Under the pieces are notes generated by a model. That model was given only the letters and a program-made list of their open reading frames with translations, ran no database searches and was not told where the DNA came from. Shown here in pieces: positions 30,601 to 37,318 of a stretch of 64,000 bases of DNA; position 1 is the first letter of the stretch; the number at the start of each line of letters is the position of its first letter. This stretch comes from Branchiostoma floridae (Eukaryota; Chordata; Leptocardii; Amphioxiformes; Branchiostomatidae). Position numbers and translations under genes: made by a program. The stretch covers positions 7,935,762 through 7,999,761 of the forward strand of contig NC_049993.1 in the NCBI RefSeq assembly GCF_000003815.2, read 5' to 3'.

Positions 30601-32338
30601 GTACTAATTACTCTAACTGCTATTTCTGTTGCAGGTGGTCGTATGGTGTTGTTCTTTGGGAGATCACAACACTTGGTAAGTGGACGGAAACATTGAACAT
30701 CAAATACACAATATGGTTTGTAGTTCAGGCAGCTGAGTTAAGGGGCCTTTGGATAACTAAGAACACTCATGGACGAAGCAGTCAGTTCAGTTCCCCTCAG
30801 AAAGCACAAATCGTCGCAAACTTGCCGTATTCAAGAGGAAGATAAATCAACACTACGTCTTCATGTTATAAAAGAATAGTGCAGTTTGTTAAATCCCTGA
30901 CAAAGGTAGCCAAAAGGTACTAAATTTTTCGCAGATAAAAATGGATCATTTAATTGTGTACCTAGGATGAAAATTTTGCTACTGCTATTGTAATAAGTTA
31001 GGAACTATAATAAAGAAAAAATGAAGAAGACAGTCACCTTCACTAGTAAGCATTACTCTACATTGACAAGTACTCATTACAGATGACCTTGTTTCCAGGT
31101 GGGACCCCCTACAGTGAGCTGGAGAGTGAGGACCTGACAAGCATGATTCCTGCTGGCTACAAGCTAAAACAACCCGTCAACTGTCATGATCATATGTAAG
31201 TCTACAGTTCTGATCATGAGCAAAACTTAATGCAAAGTTGAATTGTGTTTTCATTGGAAACATCTCATGTAGCAGTGGAACTTACATGTACTAAAAACCA
31301 TTAGACCTGTAACAAAACCAAGTTCTGCTATAGTGCCAAGGAAAGTTGCTACAGGGCCTAAAATTGACCTAAATGACATTTGCCTTTACAAGACCAATCT
31401 ACAGACAAAATACTATCCTAATCCATTCATATCTTAAGTAACTGTTATTGATGTCCAAAATATGCAGAAACACAGCAGAAGAACAGACACAACAGGAACA
31501 GTGCCTCCTCTGAAACTCCCTTTCACACTCACAGGTAATGAAGAATTCTTCATCATACTTAAAGTTTACTGTCCTAATTTCTGTCTGTGCAGGTACATCC
31601 TGATGAGGCAGTGTTTCCGTGACGACCCTGAGACACGCCCCACCTTCCCACAGCTGGCCGAGACCCTGAAGGAAATGGAGGCCAACAGCGATGAGGTAGG
31701 GACTTGTCACTTTTGACATTGACCATTTCTTTCACTGTAAATGCATTCAAGTTCCTATGGATTTAATGTCGGGGTAGTGGGAAAATGGAGTGCTAACACA
31801 CAACACACATGCAAACAGACCTGTCCTTGGTGCTGAACACTTGTTCCTAGTGCTGATCATGCAGGTATTCTAATTTGCGGAAGGAGGAAAATGGAGTTTT
31901 TGCGGTGGTTTTGAGTTGGCGCAAACTTGAATGCATTTACAGTACTGCACTGTAGTCACATCATTTCTTTTCTAATATGATATGAAATACCTCTTTAGGA
32001 TGTCCTTCTTATGTTGCTACATGTATATTTAAGTTTCCTGAAACTTGGTTGTCAAAACTATTTAATGTATTTGGATATTAGCCGTATTTACAGTTGAACC
32101 AATTTTCCTCACCTGTCATATTTCTGCTACCTTCTTTAGGGCAAAGCATGTATCATTGATACATTGTTACTATAATGTCCACTTTTTCTTCATAAGCTCT
32201 AATCCAACATTGTCTCTTTTTAAAGTGGACTGTGTGTTTGACTTTCAATTTGAAATCTTCCCCCAGACTTACATCGATGTCGAGGCAGACGACAGTTTTG
32301 AGTATGAGCCAGCGGATCCGAGCAAGGATGATGACTAG
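511..32338 (+). CDS. Tie-like receptor tyrosine kinase with AHNAK-like juxtamembrane region (5' partial)
   Basis: Single-pass receptor tyrosine kinase, expected at the plasma membrane. Proposed exons: 511-639, 1320-1495, 2121-2244, 2532-2662, 3076-3208, 3686-3817, 4442-4582, 4793-4921, 5526-5654, 6062-6214, 6741-6857, 7953-8068, 8403-8550, 9017-9136, 12117-12275, 12791-12949, 13395-13472, 13781-13951, 14284-14418, 14966-15103, 15499-15624, 16607-16728, 18410-18536, 18935-19054, 20025-20128, 20900-21152, 21520-21634, 22152-22316, (one exon probably missing), 24286-24461, 24803-27366, 28114-28275, 29149-29259, 29635-29807, 30145-30255 or -30273, 30444-30514, 30635-30675, 31099-31195, 31593-31695, 32267-32338. 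Every junction is GT-AG and phases agree throughout, except across the 23379-23835 gap, where phase 2 meets phase 0. No signal peptide is in the window, so the gene starts upstream. The Ig-Ig-EGF3 blocks and the kinase resemble the Tie family; PAN domains and the AHNAK-like exon are not part of vertebrate Tie receptors. Ligand unknown. Confidence 0.85.
1320..3208 (+). CDS. RTK exons: first Ig-Ig pair
   Basis: Four exons (1320-1495, 2121-2244, 2532-2662, 3076-3208) encode two Ig-like domains, each split in two by a phase-0 intron. Domain 1 has the paired cysteines in DLLCRT and GAFSCQV. Domain 2 has VKWRKDGE as its core tryptophan strand and EGIYEAY where the usual YxC is; the canonical cysteines appear lost (VVLRM, YEAY). 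The same arrangement, including the cysteine-poor second domain, recurs at 12117-13951. This matches the Ig-Ig start of Tie receptors, where the Ig domains carry ligand contacts; binding here is unknown. Confidence 0.75.
1882..2100. mobile_element. Foldback MITE, copy 1 (TAACGCTAG family)
   Basis: About 220 bp with imperfect terminal inverted repeats: the left end TAACGCTAGCTTAACTTTAT pairs with the right end around GATAAAGGTGAACTAGC. A second copy with the same ends lies at 4124-4342. It has no coding capacity and sits in an intron just before exon 2121. Confidence 0.6.
2285..2425 (-). mobile_element. Inverted-repeat element, copy 1 (CAAGCAACTGGAT family)
   Basis: A foldback pairs AGTAGTTACTCAAGCAACTG with TCCAGTTGCTTG and AGTAACTACT about 60 bp later. 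The flank TGTCTAACCTTCATCAACG is the reverse complement of the left flank of the copy at 55050. Three copies of the family are in the window. Confidence 0.5.
2700..2935. repeat. Minisatellite, about 27-bp unit
   Basis: Repeats of GAATGACACACCAACAAGAC followed by TGGTGCT, degrading to the right. It begins right after the donor of exon 2532-2662, inside the intron of Ig domain 2. Confidence 0.7.
3686..4921 (+). CDS. RTK exons: first Tie-like EGF triplet
   Basis: Three phase 1-1 exons (3686-3817, 4442-4582, 4793-4921) encode three EGF-like domains. The first begins NKWGPDC and ends CAPGFRGDSC. The second contains LLCPADPFGCTC, like the CLPDPYGCSC signature of the second Tie2 EGF domain (family knowledge). 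The third is GTFGPGC...GWSGPNC. Order and spacing equal the triplet at 14284-15624, so the two triplets arose by segmental duplication within the gene. Confidence 0.8.
4124..4342. mobile_element. Foldback MITE, copy 2 (TAACGCTAG family)
   Basis: Same family as 1882-2100: both begin TAACGCTAG, have GGGGTAACC about 25 bp in, and end with GATAAAGG followed by GAAC. The interior has diverged strongly, so the insertions are old. Intronic. Confidence 0.6.
5094..5388. mobile_element. hAT-like MITE with 8-bp target duplication
   Basis: The left end AGGGTTGGACAAG and right end CTTGTCCAACCCT are perfect 13-bp inverted repeats. Flanks are CAGTCAGC (5086-5093) and CAGTCAGT (5389-5396), an 8-bp duplication with one mismatch. 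Size, target length and lack of coding capacity fit a non-autonomous hAT element. Intronic. Confidence 0.75.
5526..6214 (+). CDS. RTK exons: PAN/apple-like domain 1
   Basis: Two exons (5526-5654 and 6062-6214) encode a module ending in YYQREG. The cysteine pattern is CAKYCLQ, then CRSFD, then CRLN, which is the usual PAN/apple layout (helix CxxxC, then C..F.Y, then C.L). The same two-exon module recurs at 7953-8550 and 16607-18536, each time followed by a one-exon EGF domain. PAN modules mediate protein or carbohydrate contacts in other proteins; their presence in a Tie-like receptor is unusual. Confidence 0.65.
6741..6857 (+). CDS. RTK exon: EGF domain after PAN 1
   Basis: A 117-nt phase 1-1 exon encodes a standard six-cysteine EGF domain (CSSLPCANGATC start, GPGWTGTKC end). 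It is of the classical type rather than the laminin-like Tie type, which suggests PAN plus EGF travelled together as a unit separate from the Ig/EGF block. Confidence 0.8.
   Translation, partial: TLVPAHPCHVPMAPPVWIERTCGTLASVALDGREQNVT
6985..7815. repeat. Minisatellite, about 51-bp unit, about 16 copies
   Basis: Unit: GATAGCCAATCAGCACCAAG, then GAGAGRYATCATCCCAAGAG, then TTTAAATGAGA. Copies differ by point changes, mainly in the middle. It fills most of the intron between EGF 6741-6857 and PAN exon 7953. Each unit contains CCAAT. Confidence 0.9.
7953..8550 (+). CDS. RTK exons: PAN/apple-like domain 2
   Basis: Exons 7953-8068 and 8403-8550 encode a second PAN-like module with CATRCLQ, CKSFDYR and CYLSTASK as cysteine landmarks, ending YYQMEG. 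The internal intron is in phase 0, as in the module at 16607-18536, whereas PAN 1 has a phase-1 internal intron. The phase match suggests modules 2 and 3 are closer to each other. Confidence 0.65.
8185..8340 (+). mobile_element. Inverted-repeat element, copy 2 (CAAGCAACTGGAT family)
   Basis: Carries GAAGGTTAGAAATCCAGG, then AAAAGCAGTTACTGAAGCAA and GGAAACGGTCAGAC, matching the left half of the copy at 55050-55270. The right half is degraded. It lies in the intron inside PAN domain 2. Confidence 0.5.
9017..9136 (+). CDS. RTK exon: EGF domain after PAN 2
   Basis: A 120-nt phase 1-1 exon encodes a six-cysteine EGF domain (CSSLPCQLPQRC start, CPNGRLGPSC end). The intron after it holds the CR1-like retrotransposon, on the opposite strand. 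Confidence 0.75.
9541..11998 (-). mobile_element. CR1/L2-like non-LTR retrotransposon, 5'-truncated and frameshifted
   Basis: On the minus strand, 11998-11560 encodes the C-terminal part of an APE-type endonuclease (LDLILTN and SDH motifs). After a one-base frameshift near 11550, 11574-11287 encodes the linker. After a second frameshift near 11290, caused by a short local duplication of the GCGGAAATACTAAA type, 11280-9620 encodes the reverse transcriptase: NYRPVCLTS, DFRKAFDSVP, SGVPQGSVLGP and the catalytic FADDT. No RNase H domain follows. The 3' end is an AGAGT-type microsatellite (plus strand 9543-9560). It inserted antisense into the intron before Ig exon 12117. The 505-residue RT frame is intact, but the element as a whole is dead. 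Confidence 0.85.
9620..11137 (-). pseudogene. Reverse transcriptase ORF of the CR1-like element
   Basis: Open frame of 505 codons containing the conserved RT blocks: PDQIHPRVLKEL, GFLPGRSTVTQ, DFRKAFDSVP, SGVPQGSVLGP, LFADDTKIY and an RT thumb region. It lacks the endonuclease start because of the upstream frameshifts, so it cannot produce a full retrotransposon protein. The open RT frame suggests a fairly recent insertion. Confidence 0.85.
12117..13951 (+). CDS. RTK exons: second Ig-Ig pair
   Basis: Four exons (12117-12275, 12791-12949, 13395-13472, 13781-13951) repeat the Ig-Ig layout of 1320-3208. Ig1 contains VQMYCRTTHG and GAFSCQV. Ig2 contains LTWHRDGD and GVYEVFQQA, again without the YxC cysteine, and ends MRLLVRG like the RLIVRG end of the first pair. 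Internal intron phases are now 1 rather than 0, so boundaries moved after duplication or were gained separately. Confidence 0.75.
12400..12740. mobile_element. Degenerate copy of the AAACGAC foldback element
   Basis: Contains CAACCTCAAATGACCTCAAA, then CTCTAATATGCAGTATACAT, then TGTGGCGCTCTGGA and GACTTGCTGCATTTTCTATT. All of these occur in the same order in the intact copy at 45245-45887. Ends are degraded. Intronic. Confidence 0.55.
14284..15624 (+). CDS. RTK exons: second Tie-like EGF triplet
   Basis: Exons 14284-14418, 14966-15103 and 15499-15624 encode three EGF-like domains. The second contains CLPDPYGCSC and GFKGLDC, essentially the signature of the second EGF domain of vertebrate Tie2. 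This triplet is the closest Tie match in the window and is the main reason for the Tie-like assignment. Confidence 0.85.
16607..18536 (+). CDS. RTK exons: PAN/apple-like domain 3
   Basis: Exons 16607-16728 and 18410-18536 encode a third PAN-like module: CARRCVN, CKSINYQ, CWLNNKN, ending NYYRREG. A run of four aspartates (GAT repeats) lies in the loop. The 1.7-kb intron inside this domain carries two different DNA elements end to end. Confidence 0.65.
17030..17935. mobile_element. pogo/Tigger-like MITE with TA target duplication
   Basis: Ends are CAGTCAAACCTGT and ACAGGTTTGACTG, perfect 13-bp inverted repeats, flanked by TA on both sides (17028-17029 and 17936-17937). Subterminal GCGGCCAC and TAGTGGCCAC repeats extend the homology inward. 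The roughly 0.9-kb interior has no transposase frame. CAGT ends plus TA duplication are typical of pogo-type Tc1/mariner elements. Located in the intron of PAN domain 3. Confidence 0.8.
17953..18306. mobile_element. MITE-like repeat with AGGCCCCTTCACAC ends
   Basis: Left end AAAGGCCCCTTCACACGAG and right end CAGTGTGAAGGCCCT form an imperfect inverted pair, and an internal CTCGTGTGAAGGGG repeats the end. It begins only 18 bp after the pogo-like MITE. A part is repeated in inverted orientation at about 39000-39085 (ATTCTAGAAATTCTCACTAC). Confidence 0.55.
18935..19054 (+). CDS. RTK exon: EGF domain after PAN 3
   Basis: A 120-nt phase 1-1 exon encodes a classical EGF domain (CSKVPCLNQGAC start, CAPGFTGSTC end). 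It is followed by an intron with a 149-nt N gap, then by FN3. Phases on both sides of the gap already agree (1 and 1), so no extra exon is required, though one could be hidden. Confidence 0.8.
19370..19518. other. Assembly gap
   Basis: Run of N in the intron between EGF exon 18935-19054 and FN3 exon 20025. Splice phases on both sides agree without an added exon. Confidence 1.
20025..21152 (+). CDS. RTK exons: fibronectin type III domain 1
   Basis: Exons 20025-20128 and 20900-21152 encode an FN3 domain: start RAPTNIQI, core CTVTWDPPPKPG, then LRELRPNSIYPFRVRARSQDGWG, shown here only by its key residues L, P, Y, R-V-R-A and the W-G-x-Y-S turn. These are the tryptophan, leucine and tyrosine positions of the FN3 fold. 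It sits where Tie receptors carry their FN3 repeats. Confidence 0.8.
20560..20735. mobile_element. Short MITE with CAGGGCTCGAAATAC ends
   Basis: CAGGGCTCGAAATAC at the left and GTATTTTGAGCCCTG at the right are near-perfect inverted repeats. The interior is built from ACCTGCA and TGCAGGT blocks. Half-copies of the same family occur near 8090 (AGGGCTTAAAATACCACCTG) and 46455. The target duplication is unclear. Confidence 0.65.
21520..22316 (+). CDS. RTK exons: second FN3-like domain (3' part not found)
   Basis: Exons 21520-21634 and 22152-22316 read PPPAPIKN, then YGPVGCYQVVVIEL, then YIAYVAAAHRG. The YGPV..YQVVV strand is typical of membrane-proximal FN3-like regions of receptor phosphatases and Tie-type receptors. 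The last exon ends in phase 2, but the next recognised exon (24286) begins in phase 0. One exon of length 3n+1 is therefore missing, most likely in the N gap 23379-23835. Confidence 0.6.
22480..22590 (-). repeat. tRNA-derived sequence (Ser/Leu-like pseudo-tRNA or SINE head)
   Basis: On the minus strand the sequence contains GTGGGTTCGAACCCCACTGG (a perfect T-arm stem with B-box), followed by a T-run that could act as a pol III terminator. Upstream are GCCGACCCGTTTAAGACGCT and CTGCAGCCGTGG, like a type II tRNA with a long variable arm. The 5' acceptor strand does not pair with GGTTAC, so it is not a functional tRNA. Confidence 0.45.
22859..23300. mobile_element. hAT-like MITE copy 1, perfect 8-bp target duplication
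   Basis: The 442-bp element runs from TAGGGCTAGGTATC to GGTACCCACCCCTA. It is flanked by GTCACAGG at 22851-22858 and again at 23301-23308. Interior blocks TACCGGTAC, GGACCGGTCC and GGTCCGGACCTGGACC are palindromic. No transposase. Located in the intron after exon 22152-22316. Confidence 0.85.
23379..23835. other. Assembly gap, probably hiding an RTK exon
   Basis: Run of N between exon 22152-22316 (ends phase 2) and the transmembrane exon (starts phase 0). An exon of length 3n+1, completing the membrane-proximal FN3 domain, is expected here or nearby. Confidence 0.9.
24008..24200 (+). pseudogene. Two degenerate copies of the start of the transmembrane exon
   Basis: TGCATCTGCAGCCAACATAC at about 24012, followed by TGTCCAGCCTATACATGG and CCTGTGACAGCAGCACCTC, is a clear relative of TGTCTGCAGCCGACGTTCTC at 24279 with its ATCCAGCCCGTACATGGAT and CCTGTGACAACAGCACC. 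A third, shorter relative (TGCATCTGCTGCCAACATTC) lies at about 24162. The nearest copy keeps its acceptor AG, but its frame loses the hydrophobic segment. Confidence 0.55.
24286..24461 (+). CDS. RTK exon: transmembrane segment
   Basis: After a Pro/Ser/Thr-rich stretch the exon encodes about 21 hydrophobic residues (IAAGIIGGALFLCALLPLLYY), then CWK and a basic stop-transfer stretch continued in the next exon (KKRGGGKKK). It ends in phase 2 and joins 24803 to restore a lysine codon. GxxxG-like small residues at the start of the helix could support dimer contacts (inference). Degenerate copies of the start of this exon lie just upstream. Confidence 0.85.
24803..27366 (+). CDS. RTK exon: AHNAK/periaxin-like repeat region, about 854 residues
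   Basis: A single uninterrupted 2,564-nt exon (phase 2 to phase 1) joins the transmembrane exon to the kinase exons. It is rich in Lys, Gly, Pro, Asp and Met. At 25760-26930 about eight imperfect units of roughly 40-50 residues carry GGFKMP, NIGKPKMPDFNLKGPKVKGP, DVD and LPSANLDAD, matching the style of AHNAK/periaxin central repeats (KMPKF, GPKV, DVDLP). A second, longer repeat in the first third carries NVRGPRANIDANAP and PNVHMKKPKKSGGLNCFKK twice. A basic motif CF-K-rich-GG(I/V)(E/D) occurs four times. AHNAK repeats are scaffold-like and probably extended; here they would form a cytoplasmic spacer between membrane and kinase. Repeat similarity is by eye. Confidence 0.85.
27679..28093. mobile_element. 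hAT-like MITE copy 2, ending 20 bp before a kinase exon
   Basis: Same family as 22859-23300: AGGGGTGGGAACCGATACAG at the left, TGTACCGGTACCCACTCCTA at the right, and the same internal blocks. Flanks ATCTATGT (27671-27678) and ATCTTTGT (28094-28101) are an 8-bp duplication with one mismatch. Exon 28114 starts 20 bp downstream, so the branch-point region of this intron must lie in or very near the element. Confidence 0.85.
28114..31695 (+). CDS. RTK exons: tyrosine kinase catalytic domain
   Basis: Exons 28114-28275, 29149-29259, 29635-29807, 30145-30255 (or -30273), 30444-30514, 30635-30675, 31099-31195 and 31593-31695. Motifs in order: P-loop GKGKFGEI; strand-3 lysine in AVIKMLK; helix-C glutamate in FISELDEM; HPNLVNLIGAG; catalytic loop HRDLSAKN; metal-binding DYG in place of DFG; WMAPES; DVWSYGVVLWEITTLG; GGTPY; CFRDDPETRPTF. 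All catalytic residues (K, E, HRD, N, D) are present, so activity is expected. WMAPES and DVWSYGVVLWE mark it as a receptor-type tyrosine kinase. The activation segment is short with the first donor and carries a tyrosine only with the second. Confidence 0.92.
32267..32338 (+). CDS. RTK last coding exon: acidic C-tail with two tyrosines
   Basis: Encodes a 23-residue tail starting TYIDVEADD and ending in DDD before TAG at 32336-32338. The two tyrosines (YIDV and FEYEP) sit in acidic contexts favoured by SH2-type docking (inference from general tyrosine kinase biology). The tail is short for an RTK, so most docking capacity may lie elsewhere, for example in the long juxtamembrane region. Confidence 0.85.
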   Translation, partial: TYIDVEADDSFEYEPADPSKDDD

Positions 32339-33853
32339 AGAAACCACTTAGCAGTGCCTCCTGGTGACTAGTTACTGCATTGCATGGTCAACCTACAGTC
32401 AAACCTGTCTATAGTGACCACTCATAATGACTGAAAGAAAATGGTCATTTTATAAACTGTTTGGGGAAATTAATGCATGGGTCAAAGGAAAAAAACAATT
32501 CTAACAGACCAAAAAGTGGTCCCACAGAACAAGTTTCACTGAATTGCAATATTCCATAATAAACATAAGAAATGAGCTTTCAAACTGTTGAATTTGTGTA
32601 AAGGTAACTATGTTTGTTCTAACTATAACCTACAAGTATGTTAGGTATTACTGACCAACTGTTACAGTCAATGCTGAATATAATTCAATAATTTGTGTTT
32701 CTGTTTGAAGACTCGTAGCATATACGGCTAAGCATTAAATTTGTAAGCGCAACATTCACAAAACAATCATAGATGTTGGCTAAGGTGTAAAGAATCATTG
32801 TGGGACTGACCAAAAAGAGAGAAAGGGTTATTTTAACTGAAACTCACTTTCCATCTGCTTCTAACTCTTGTAAAGATGAACCTTGTTGTAATGTATTGTA
32901 TTCACTCATATTTAGCTGCAAAAATAACTGTACTATTATATATAATACATACATTTACAGGCATGTTTTGATACACATGTACCAGTGCTACTAGAATCTA
33001 AGCTCAGAGGTGATGTAAAAAAAGACTCTTACAAGTGCTTTCATCATGTGTTAGACGCATCAAGCTGATTTAGAAATGTAAAGAGGTAAATAGGTCTATT
33101 ATTGCAGGCATTGTCTGAATATTTGATTGTATATTGTTGAATCATTACAGGTAATCTATACATACAAAACACACAAAAAAACTTTTAGATTCATATTTTT
33201 CAGAGTCATGCCATGTGATGAAAATGTGCCAATTGTTGGACACAAGCATTATATAACCTGCTTATACCGTTACCTTTATTTTTCTATGTCCGATGACCTT
33301 AATGACCTTTAAGGACCTTAATGACAGCATGGTGGCTACTTGTAAATCACACTGACCATATAACATAGAAATAAATTTACTTCACATTGATGTTACATAC
33401 AGTGAAGTACAAACTTTCAAAATAAGTGATGAAAATAACATATTACTAGTAAGCTTGTATTTATATTCATAAAGCTTATAACACTGAGCTGCATGGAATT
33501 GCATATGAATTGTCCTATATGGAGAATTAAATATATAATGTATATAATGCAAGCAGGTCACTGGAAATTTTATAATCTGAATGGGCTAAGGTTTTATTAT
33601 TGTTAGATATTGTGATATTAGAATTTGTATCAATTTTTGTCTGTTACCAATATATGATTGTAATACGTGCATGTATGCTGGCAACAGTCTTCCTTACTAG
33701 ACATACTCCATGACTTTGTTCTTTATCAAGTTTATGTAAAACATTTATTTTACTAGTATTCTATGAAGGGGTGACAGGATTTCCATGAGTGACTTGTTTT
33801 CCTTGACAAATCCCAATCGATATTATCTATATGCTGATCAATGAGAAAATAAA
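32339..33853 (+). other. RTK 3' untranslated region and candidate poly(A) signal
   Basis: No coding potential is visible. An AATAAA at 33848-33853 is the best poly(A) signal candidate, about 1.5 kb after the stop codon. A fragment of the pogo-like MITE family starts at 32396, inside the putative UTR. Confidence 0.5.
32396..32525 (+). mobile_element. Fragment of the pogo-like MITE family in the RTK 3' UTR
   Basis: TA followed by CAGTCAAACCTGTCTATAGT and GACCACT matches the end of the 17030-17935 element (read inward from the right end). The opposite end was not found, so the copy is truncated or decayed. Confidence 0.5.
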
Positions 33854-35990
33854 GTCTTGGACCAATGAACATGTGTATGTCTTGACTCTGACATGTCCTC
33901 AAGAAAGCATAATTTACATGCAGGGTATGGTAAAATTAGGAAAACAACTGGGAATTAGATGGAGGGGAATTTAGTTTTATAGGCACATAACATTCTATCA
34001 ATGGATGATTGCCTTTGAAGAAACAGAAATGTTTGAAATATTAACAAAGAAACTCTCTTTGTAACAATTTCTACAGAAAGTTTCAGACAGCCCAAATGAG
34101 AAACTTCATAAGTGAAACGATTAATTCCTGATAGATTGTGATAATTTTAGAAAGTCGAGATTACCTTCAATGTCAAGAACAACAGCGAACCTTAAGCTCA
34201 TCCCCTGTCACGCCCCTATTTTGGAACCCCCGTTCCGAAAAGGCCCGTATCTCGCGAACGAAGCGTCTCTTATAATTCCTAGATTTGGCCCTTTCGCGAC
34301 CGGGCTCTTCAAAGTCAATCATTCCTGAAACTATCCATTGATAAAATGTTAAGTACCCATAAAAGTAAATTGATTAGGAATAATCAATTAACAATCAATA
34401 TAACGGAGGTTATATACAACTATACATTGCAATGATGATAGATTGCAAAATTCAATAGCAACACCTAAATTGCATCAGTAACATATACAATGCAACGTGA
34501 AATACGTCTAACATTATGTGACAAAATCTACAAGCAGACTATTACAAAGGGCAATCCCTGTAACTGAAGAATGTGCACTACAGCTCAGACAACACAAGTG
34601 ATTACAATGCACGTCTAAATGTGTTTAGAAATATAGATCATACTTCGGATTGGACACACATGGTATAACAGACAATAAATCCTTTAGCACTGCACTTTCA
34701 AGAAGCACACTGTACATGCAGATTGTCTTGCTACAGGATGCGATGTAACAAGCAAACTTCTACACTTGCTCTTTTAGAAGTTAGGTTTATCTTGTTTCAG
34801 AGGCGGTGTAACAAAAATCAGTTAATCAAGTGGCTTCTCCTAGCGACCCAGTTTATATTGCACCTTTAGATAATCCACACACCGAGCAGCTTTTGGAAAT
34901 CAATTTATGATTTGCTGATAAACAGACAAAACACCATAATGATTTTATATATTAAACGACTCTTTGTTTCATAAGAGATGACTGATATTTTGATGGGGTA
35001 GCCTTTCAGAAAGAGACAATTGACAGGAGATGTGCACTTGATTACCTCTGTTGGTAAATGCAAAGCAAACATGTAATTTCTGACCTAATATGCAATTGTT
35101 TTGTTTGAGAATTGTCTTAGATATTATTATTCTTGATTTTAGATGGTCGTACGTTCGAAATTCAAGTCAAATAAACATAAAAATTAAAACCCTTTGCGAG
35201 CCTTTCACCATATCCCCATTCCCGAAAAGACCGAAATTTGGCAATTTGACGGTCGCTTTAACAGTTTTTACGGCGCGGCCGGGAGCGGTACTGCAGATTA
35301 GGCTCTGATAGGGTATACCGTACTGACTTGTAAAAATGTGCTAATATAGAATGTACTGGGCTTAGAGCCAATGAACACTTCCCCAAACGGATCCATAGAT
35401 CTTCCCTTATATTTAGAATGACTAAAATGCTTCTAAAAGCACGAGTCACAGAAAAGTGATCGATTCTTTAGCGCCGCGCGAGTAGCCCATGTAACACCGT
35501 GACCGCCATTGGAAGCGCCACCTACATTCATGTATACATCTTTCCCTATGCATATATGTAAGTAGATATATGTGGATATACTAGTATCCTCTTTCCTTGG
35601 ATACATTTGGCCTTTCCTTCAACTATTCATCTGCTTATATGGCATAAGAGCAGAAGCCCTGTCGTCACTGACAGAAAACATTCCGATCTTTAACCCCAAC
35701 ATATGGTTGGAAACTTCAACTGATTTAAATTTCTTTTACTTCCAACACAACTTTGGCCTTTTACTTGATTATTTATCCTTGTAGTTTTGTTGCTTAGTAG
35801 TTGTTACCGTGTATAGTTGTAGCGTAAAGTTCATTCATTCATTCATTATATTTACTTTCACGGAGCGGACTGGTTTGGATCCATTTCTTCTTCTTCTCTA
35901 AACAAATAAGGTAAACGATTGGAGCCAGAGGGCTGTCACCATAGTTACTGGTAAAGTAGCAGACCCCTCTTTTGTGTAAGAATAGTAGAG
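33854..35990. other. Intergenic, no gene recognised
   Basis: AT-rich sequence without a convincing ORF. Two stretches (34195-34310 and 35195-35290) share the style CCTTTGCGAGC / CCCGAAAAGR and may be remnants of one repeat. A CATT microsatellite lies at about 35833-35850. Confidence 0.4.
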
Positions 35991-35999
35991 CAGTATTCT

Positions 36000-37318
36000 A
36001 CGAGGCTAGACCACGTGAAGGTAAACAATATGTATTTGCTTGCAAATGTTGCCTTTCTACTTCTATTTAGTATTAGAAGTACACTAGGAGAAACCAGATC
36101 TTCTGTATCACTACATTGCAAACTATTTGACACATGTATCCTACCGATTTTATTGTATGGATCTGAAGTCTGGTGCAGTAGCAAACTGAACGACAAATCC
36201 CCGTTAGAGTCCGTTCATCTGAATTTCTGTAAGTACATCTTATATTTGACACATGTATCCTACCGATTTTATTGTATGGATCTGAAGTCTGGTGCAGTAG
36301 CAAACTGAACGACAAATCCCCGTTAGAGTCCGTTCATCTGAATTTCTGTAAGTACCTCTTATATTAGGTGTTCGAAGAAACGCTAGTAATTTTGCAAGTA
36401 GAGCGGAACTGGGGCGTTTCCCCTTGTGGATTGAAGCTCAATGCAGAATGTATAATTATTATTTTAGACTAGCCAACGAAGTGCACACAGATAGTCTTCA
36501 ATATGAAGCTTATATGGTACAGCAGGAACTAGATTGCCGTAAAACACCCTGTTGGCTATCTGACGCCGGTAAGGAAACTCTTAGAGGAGTCCGGCTTTGC
36601 CTACCTGTATATAAACGGTCACTCTAACGTACCCACACATCTAAATCAACTTAAGCAAAGGTTGAAAGATATCTTCACCCAAAGATTTCATTCAGAACTG
36701 CAAACAATTGGACGAAAAGAAAACCAAATTGAGGACATACAAAACATTAATGACAAAGAAACATATGGCAGAGAAACATATCTTAGCATCTCAAGCTTTG
36801 AACATCGCAGAGCTATGTGTAAATTTCGCATAAGTGACCATCCATTACATATAGAATCCGGCAGGCATAACCGTACTCCTTTAAATGATAGAACATGTAA
36901 ATTCTGTGACCACGTGTATATCGAGGACGAGACACATTTTTTACTAGATTGTACATTATATGAATACGAACGCCAATCCCTATTCAACACTATACAAATA
37001 GATGATAATCATAAGAAAATGTCAAAACAAGACTTATTTAAGTACTTGATGTCATGCACGAACGACCATGCTATTAACGCAATATGTAAATATGTATCCA
37101 TGTGTTTCAAAAAGAGAGAAGAACAAGTTAGATGCAGCCATTAGCGATTGTAACACATACCCTTCCGTTTAGCCTTGTTTGAAATTGCCTAGTCTAGAAG
37201 CATTGTATGAGTTTAGCCTTTTCCTCTGCATCCATAAGACCACTTGTGCTCCTTTTGTGCATTTAGCCCTCGGGCATGAATATGCAATAAAGATTATTAT
37301 TGTTATTATTATTATTAC
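36000..37318 (+). mobile_element. Non-LTR retrotransposon remnant, C-terminal RT region with ATT tail
   Basis: Broken frames on the plus strand match the end of a reverse transcriptase: LFDTCILPILLYGSEVW (36110-36180), then LGRFPLWIEAQCRMYNYYFR (36405-36470), then a CX2C..HX4C zinc-finger-like end (CKFCDHVYIEDETHFLLDC, 36895-36955) and a stop at 37142. The 3' UTR contains TTAGCCCTCGGGCATGAATA and ends in an ATT microsatellite. A 119-bp tandem duplication (36125-36243 and 36244-36362) and frameshifts inactivate it. Confidence 0.7.
36125..36362 (+). repeat. Tandem duplication, 2 x 119 bp
   Basis: Two nearly identical copies, starting ATTTGACACATGTATCCTAC at 36125 and 36244. They differ by about one base (AAGTACATCT versus AAGTACCTCT). 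The unit encodes the PILLYGSEVW block of RT. 119 is not a multiple of three, so the copy breaks the frame. Confidence 0.9.

Noticed and set aside
36688-36990. 100-codon minus-strand frame
   Set aside because: Antisense of the non-LTR C-terminal finger region; the plus frame carries the CX2C..HX4C motif.
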